Origin: Pseudomonadota bacterium
Lineage (GTDB): Bacteria; Pseudomonadota; Alphaproteobacteria; Dongiales; Dongiaceae
NCBI GenBank assembly: GCA_016183985.1
Contig: JACPDN010000006.1
Location: 806,001 to 870,000 of the forward strand
Length of the DNA: 64,000 nt
Direction of reading: 5' to 3'
A model generated the notes under the pieces. The model was given only the letters and a program-made list of their open reading frames with translations. It had not been told where the DNA came from and did not search any database. This document shows positions 59,939 through 64,000 of this stretch, piece after piece (positions within the stretch are counted from its first letter, which is position 1; every line of letters starts with the position of its first letter). The position numbers and the translations under genes are program-made.

Positions 59939-60460
59939 TCACGGGCTCCCGAGTATCCCGATGGCAATGATTTCGTCGATATAGAGGAGGAGCGGCTTGG
60001 CCCCCTCTGCCAACAACGCACCGTTTGGTTTTACGTGATCGGCGGGAATGCCGAGACGTTCGTCCAAACCATACACCGTGGCCCTCACCCTGAAATCCCC
60101 GCCCTCCGGTGTTAGCAGGCGATTGCATGTAGCAGGAATCCTATTCCCCTGCCGAACTGGTTCGTAGTGGCAGATGGCGCCTGAGCCGCCAGGTACAGTG
60201 GGTGTGCTATTACTGGGGACGCTCCGCGAGATTAGTAGAATCACCTGCCCCGTGCCATGCCCAGGTAGCTCCGTATCAATCGGCGGATAGAGAGTCGCCG
60301 GCAAGGCCGACCTCTGGTCGACGAGACGCTGCAGCGCGATATGTGCCCGCGACACCCAAGACGTCTCTTGTGCAACAGCGGGAGCCCTACAGACGGTCAA
60401 GACAAAGCCGAACAAGATGACGATGCGATAGTGGCGGCGCACAGCTCTTACCATGGGCAT
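59939..60460 (-). CDS. Exported hypothetical protein
   Basis: 173 residues. A signal peptide (RIVILFGFVLTVCRAPAVAQ) is followed by a soluble domain with two cysteines (ICHYEPV and ATCNRLL), suited to a periplasmic disulfide. No family recognised. ATG 60460 or the ATG two codons on are both possible. It has no close operon partner. Confidence 0.6.
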   Translation of the reverse strand: MPMVRAVRRHYRIVILFGFVLTVCRAPAVAQETSWVSRAHIALQRLVDQRSALPATLYPPIDTELPGHGTGQVILLISRSVPSNSTPTVPGGSGAICHYEPVRQGNRIPATCNRLLTPEGGDFRVRATVYGLDERLGIPADHVKPNGALLAEGAKPLLLYIDEIIAIGILGSP

Positions 60461-60634
60461 ATAATGGCCCTTTTCCCCATTGTTTCCTGGTTAAGAGCGT
60501 AACACAGAACGCCTACGAGGCCGCTCGATCTCTTTTATGGAAAATCGAGTTTGGCTCTGACCAACCAGAACCACTCTAACGGAAGGATGGCCGAACGATC
60601 GTCACGGCGCCATCGAACGGCTGGCGGATCCGCG

Positions 60635-61024
60635 CTACGTGTCCTCCATCTCTTCCAGAAGTCGCATCATCTCCAAAAGCTTTCCTTTGGTATCGACCAA
60701 TCGCTTTGCCTTTAGCAGCTCGGAGCGATCGGCCATAGCAAGAACCGTCTCCAGCACCCGATCAGAGTGGCGGCAAAGAGCTACTAAGGACTCGCCACTT
60801 GGGCCATTGCGCGCCTGGAACCAGTTTTTTACTGCTCGCTCATTCGCCTGAGTAGCCGTCACTACAGTCTTAACGGCCGCGTGCGTGCCGCCATATTCCT
60901 CTCTCAGCGCGATTGAAATGGCCGTGGCAAAGCGCTCAGTTCCAATGCGCTCACCCGAGCCAGCTACCTGAAAACTGTTTCCGGAAAGTCCCCGAAAGTT
61001 TCGGTCATTATCAACAGACGACAT
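60635..61024 (-). CDS. Small HTH DNA-binding protein beside the recombinase
   Basis: 129 residues from ATG 61024 (GGGGAG about eight bases upstream). The core EEYGGTHAAVKTVVTATQAN, then ERAVKNWFQARNGPSGESLV and ALCRHSDRVLETVLAMA is a pattern seen in small island/phage DNA-binding proteins with a helix-turn-helix (T-x-AN-x-RAVKNW). The C-terminus is a likely coiled coil (LLEMMRLLEEME). It is divergent from the serine recombinase (61118) across 93 bases, a natural place for a repressor of that gene. Confidence 0.75.
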   Translation of the reverse strand: MSSVDNDRNFRGLSGNSFQVAGSGERIGTERFATAISIALREEYGGTHAAVKTVVTATQANERAVKNWFQARNGPSGESLVALCRHSDRVLETVLAMADRSELLKAKRLVDTKGKLLEMMRLLEEMEDT

Positions 61025-61117
61025 ATCCGATCTCCCCGCATATTCTCGCAACGCGGTGACGTCCGCTCGGGCAGAAAGTTAAGGTCCCCTCGCACTTGTA
61101 TCGGAATTCAAGCACAT

Positions 61118-62698
61118 ATGGCTTCGAAGAACGACCAACAAGACCGTGACAATGTTCGCGATATCCCGCCGAAACCCATTCGGGCGGCCCAATATGTTCG
61201 CATGTCGACTGAGCACCAGAGATACTCGACGGAGAATCAGTCCGAAGCGATCGCGCTCTACGCTGAGCGTCGTGGATTTGAGATCGTTGAGACATACGCC
61301 GACGAAGGCAAAAGCGGGCTCAATCTGGAGGGACGGAGCGCCCTAAAGCGACTGATCTCAGACGTCAATGCCGGAACAAATACGTTCGCGGCAATTCTCG
61401 TTTACGACATTAGCCGCTGGGGTCGATTTCAGGATGCCGATGAAAGCGCCTACTACGAGTTCATATGCAAAGAGGCGGGCATTTCAGTTCATTACTGTGC
61501 TGAGCAATTTGAGAATGATGGCAGTCTAAGCGCCACCATCATCAAGAACATGAAGCGGGCTATGGCGGGTGAGTACAGTCGCGAGCTGTCTGCCAAAGTT
61601 TTCGCCGGTCAATGCCGCCTGGTATCCCTAGGATTCCGCCAAGGTGGGCCACCTGGCTTCGGGCTCCGGCGTCAACTTATCGACCAACTGGGTCAGCCCA
61701 AAGCCGCACTCGGACATGGTGAGCAAAAGAGTCTTCAGACTGATCGCGTCATTCTCGTGCCTGGACCGGAAGAAGAGCGGGATCTCGTTCGCCGAATCTA
61801 CGATCTGTTTGTCAATTGCCAGCTATCCGAGAAAGGAATCGCCGAGCAACTCAACAAGGAAGGCCTAGTGGCCGAGCTCGGCTTACCGTGGAGCAAAGGT
61901 CGTATCCATCAAATTCTGACGAATGAAAAGTACATCGGCAACAACGTCTACAATCGCCACTCATACAAGCTGAAAATGAAGCATGTCGCCAACCCACCAG
62001 ACATGTGGATACGAGCGCCCGGCGCTTTCAAACCTCTCATCTCACCAGAAATGTTCGACTCCGCGCGACGCATCATCTTGGCACGCGCTAAGCGGTTTTC
62101 AGATGCAGAACTGCTCACGCTTCTGGCGCAACTTCAAGAAAAGTATGGCTTCGTCTCTGGCATTGTCATCGACGAGCAAGAGAACATGCCATCCAGCACC
62201 ACTTACCGATCCCGCTTCGGATCTCTTGTGCGCGCCTATTCGCTGATTGGCTATACACCAGACCGGGATTACCGCTATATCGAGATTAACCGCCTGCTAC
62301 GCTCCCACTACCAACATCACCTCAACACGATCATCGATGGGATTCGCGCGGCGGGCGGAACTGCACAGGTGGATTGCCGTACAGGCCTCGTCGAGATCGG
62401 CGGGGAGATTTCAGCGGCGATCATATTCTGCCGATGCCTGCAAACGGCTTCGGGACGGCTCCGCTGGAAGCTCCGACTGGACAATCAGCTCAAACCCGAC
62501 GTCACCCTCGCTGTTCGGATGGAGGCCGATAACCAGTCGATTCGAGACTTCTATCTGCTGCCGTGGATCGATATCGCAGCTCTCCAACTCAATCTAAAGG
62601 AAGAGAACGGGCTATATCTCGATGCCTATCACATCGACGATCTATCGGCGTTCTACCGGCTCACCGATCGCACCCCCATCGAAGAGGCTGCTGCATGA
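61118..62698 (+). CDS. Large serine recombinase without zinc ribbon
   Basis: 526 residues. Resolvase domain ~20-170: catalytic Ser30 in QYVRMST, ADEGKSGLNLEGR, ILVYDISRWGRFQD and MAGEYSRELSAKV. A recombinase domain follows with GFRQGGPPGFGLRR and LPWSKGRIHQILTNEKYIGN. The usual CxxC zinc ribbon after that point is absent; in its place is FGSLVRAYSLIGYTPDRDYRYI and ~180 more residues, a form common in alphaproteobacteria. It should cut and join DNA at att-like sites. Its stop overlaps the start of the next gene (ATGA at 62695), so it is translationally coupled to a ParB/RepB protein. Confidence 0.92.
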   Translation: MASKNDQQDRDNVRDIPPKPIRAAQYVRMSTEHQRYSTENQSEAIALYAERRGFEIVETYADEGKSGLNLEGRSALKRLISDVNAGTNTFAAILVYDISRWGRFQDADESAYYEFICKEAGISVHYCAEQFENDGSLSATIIKNMKRAMAGEYSRELSAKVFAGQCRLVSLGFRQGGPPGFGLRRQLIDQLGQPKAALGHGEQKSLQTDRVILVPGPEEERDLVRRIYDLFVNCQLSEKGIAEQLNKEGLVAELGLPWSKGRIHQILTNEKYIGNNVYNRHSYKLKMKHVANPPDMWIRAPGAFKPLISPEMFDSARRIILARAKRFSDAELLTLLAQLQEKYGFVSGIVIDEQENMPSSTTYRSRFGSLVRAYSLIGYTPDRDYRYIEINRLLRSHYQHHLNTIIDGIRAAGGTAQVDCRTGLVEIGGEISAAIIFCRCLQTASGRLRWKLRLDNQLKPDVTLAVRMEADNQSIRDFYLLPWIDIAALQLNLKEENGLYLDAYHIDDLSAFYRLTDRTPIEEAAA

Positions 62699-63579
62699 GC
62701 AATTTGACATCCGAAATACAACTGATCCCGATCGACCAAATAGCCGTCCTTAATCCAAGAGGGCGCAATAGAAAGGTCTTCAAAGAGCTCGTCACAAGCA
62801 TCGCCCATCTGGGACTTAAGAAACCAATTACGGTCAGTCAACGGGCTGACGGCGGCTATGACTTGGTCTGCGGGCAGGGGCGTATGGAGGCATTCAGAGA
62901 GCTCGGGGAAAGTTTGATCCCCGCCAGAGTCATAGAAGCGAGCCAAGAGGATTGCTTCATCATGAGTCTCGTTGAAAATCTGGCGAGACGGCAACATACG
63001 CCGATGGAACTGATCAAGGAAATTGGCACGCTGCGGGACCGTGGTTATTCCAAAGTCGACATCGCAAAGAAGACGGATTTTAGCGAAGAGTATGTTTTCG
63101 CCATCCTGTACTTGCTTGATCATGGAGAGGAAAGAATTCTGACTGCTGTCGAGAAAGGCATCATCCCAGCCAGCATAGCCATGGAAATCGCTCGTGCTCA
63201 GGACGGGGACGTGCAACAGGCCCTGGCGGATGCCTACGAGCAGAAGATCATTCCCGGCAAACAGGTCATGGCAATCAGGAAAATCATCGAGCAGCGCAAC
63301 TTGACTGGTAAATCGATACACTCCATTCAGACGCAGTCACATCGCCCGCGTCGCAAGGTGACGGCAACCACATTGATCCGTGCGTACCGCAAAGAAACGG
63401 AACGACAGCGGCAACAAGTTCGAAAGGCCACAATAACCCAGCAGCGCCTTCTTTTTGTCGTCAATGCCCTTCGACATTTATTGGAAGATGAGAACTTTCG
63501 AACGCTGCTGCGAGCGGAAGGTGTCCATTCCCTACCTGGCCCGCTCAGCGAGCGCCTTGACGGGAGGCTTAAGCTATGA
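62695..63579 (+). CDS. ParB/RepB-like protein coupled to the recombinase
   Basis: 294 residues. N-terminal ParB domain: IPIDQIAVLNPRGRNRKVFK, then ELVTSIAHLGLKKPITV, DLVCGQGRMEAFRELG, and MSLVENLARRQHTPMELIKE (the ENLAR box). A helix-turn-helix follows (YSKVDIAKKTDFSEEYVFAI), and the C-terminal half matches the RepB C-terminal domain of repABC partition proteins. There is no ParA/RepA or replication gene beside it in the window. It overlaps the recombinase and the next gene by four bases each. Confidence 0.9.
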   Translation: MSNLTSEIQLIPIDQIAVLNPRGRNRKVFKELVTSIAHLGLKKPITVSQRADGGYDLVCGQGRMEAFRELGESLIPARVIEASQEDCFIMSLVENLARRQHTPMELIKEIGTLRDRGYSKVDIAKKTDFSEEYVFAILYLLDHGEERILTAVEKGIIPASIAMEIARAQDGDVQQALADAYEQKIIPGKQVMAIRKIIEQRNLTGKSIHSIQTQSHRPRRKVTATTLIRAYRKETERQRQQVRKATITQQRLLFVVNALRHLLEDENFRTLLRAEGVHSLPGPLSERLDGRLKL

Positions 63580-64000
63580 CCGGTAAGATACGTATGTCCT
63601 TCGGAAGGCGTACTGAGATGCTGTCAGTAGATCTGGTTCTGCCGCTCAGGCAGATTCCAGAGAGAATTCGACAATCGTCCAAATACAAGCGTATCGCGCG
63701 ATCAATTCTTGAAGTTGGCATCATAGAGCCGCTTGTGGTGACGAAGGCGCGCGGCCAGCGAGGCCACTACCTGCTTCTAGATGGGCATTTGAGATTGGCG
63801 GCCCTTAAGGATCAGGGCATTCGAGAAGTCCTTTGCCTTGTTGCCGACGATGACGAAGCCTTTACGTACAATAAGCGCGTAAACCGACTGGCGACGGTGC
63901 AGGAGCACTTCATGATCGTCAAAGCATTGGACAAGGGAGTTTCGGAAGAAAAGTTGGCTCGGGCACTCAACGTCGACCCCAAGCTGATTAAGCGCCGAAA
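63576..64000 (+). CDS. Second ParB-like protein (partial, off right edge)
   Basis: The first 141 codons are in the window. A ParB-type N-terminal domain is visible (VDLVLPLRQIPERIRQSSKY, SILEVGIIEPLVV, YLLLDGHLRLAALKDQGI) and a helix-turn-helix begins near the edge (VSEEKLARALNVDPKLIKRR). The GDGHLR-type motif replaces the GxxR of canonical ParB. It overlaps the previous ParB/RepB gene by four bases, making a three-gene coupled set with the recombinase. Confidence 0.88.
   Translation, partial: MTGKIRMSFGRRTEMLSVDLVLPLRQIPERIRQSSKYKRIARSILEVGIIEPLVVTKARGQRGHYLLLDGHLRLAALKDQGIREVLCLVADDDEAFTYNKRVNRLATVQEHFMIVKALDKGVSEEKLARALNVDPKLIKRR

Overview
The window looks like chromosomal DNA of a high-GC alphaproteobacterium, most likely a Rhodospirillales-type organism. 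The group-level evidence is a LexA box of the alphaproteobacterial form (GAAC-N7-GAAC) in front of a family-B DNA polymerase, a 3-hydroxybutyrate dehydrogenase/patatin pair, Hyf-like complex I-related genes, and RepB/ParB-type proteins. I cannot name the genus from the sequence alone.

Left part (1-17350) is mostly ordinary chromosome. A large cyclase-domain/AAA ATPase regulator runs off the left edge. Then comes a leftward operon for a bufferin-type, copper-related modified peptide: bufA1 precursor, a divergent BufC-like protein, DoxX, an NDH-2 flavoprotein, the MNIO enzyme bufB and its partner bufC. Next are a bdhA-patatin operon ending at a clear terminator, a LysR regulator overlapping a membrane adenylate cyclase, an MFS exporter with a periplasmic cupin, and polB with its SOS box.

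The middle left part (17351-21941) is a scar region. It holds a frameshifted C-terminal remnant of an RTX protein abutting the 3' end of an amino-acid ABC permease, a broken IS5-family transposase, a small HNH-like gene, a fragment of a DrmA-type (DISARM) helicase, and the istB tail plus terminal repeats of an IS21-family element.

21942-29908 is a leftward operon for a Hyf/Hyc-like membrane complex (hyfB, C, E, F, G, I) headed by an XRE regulator with a candidate operator. The large subunit lacks the N-terminal nickel-binding cysteine pair and has no normal C-terminal pair, so this is probably an energy-converting hydrogenase-related (Ehr) complex, not a hydrogenase.

30264-52956 is one long leftward type I secretion operon: peptidase-like-domain ABC exporter, HlyD adaptor, a small membrane protein, a 5642-residue RTX protein built from two alternating module types, and a methyltransferase with the architecture of protein-lysine methyltransferases (PKMT). 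Overlapping or nearly overlapping frames tie most of these genes together, and a hairpin sits in front of the first start codon.

53555-64000 is accessory DNA: a lipoprotein, DUF5681 and ParB-fused DNA methyltransferase genes, a HhH-GPD glycosylase, several small XRE/HTH regulators and hypotheticals, and at the right edge a large serine recombinase translationally coupled to two successive ParB/RepB-like proteins. This last three-gene set and the giant RTX-plus-methyltransferase operon are the most interesting candidates for little-described systems.
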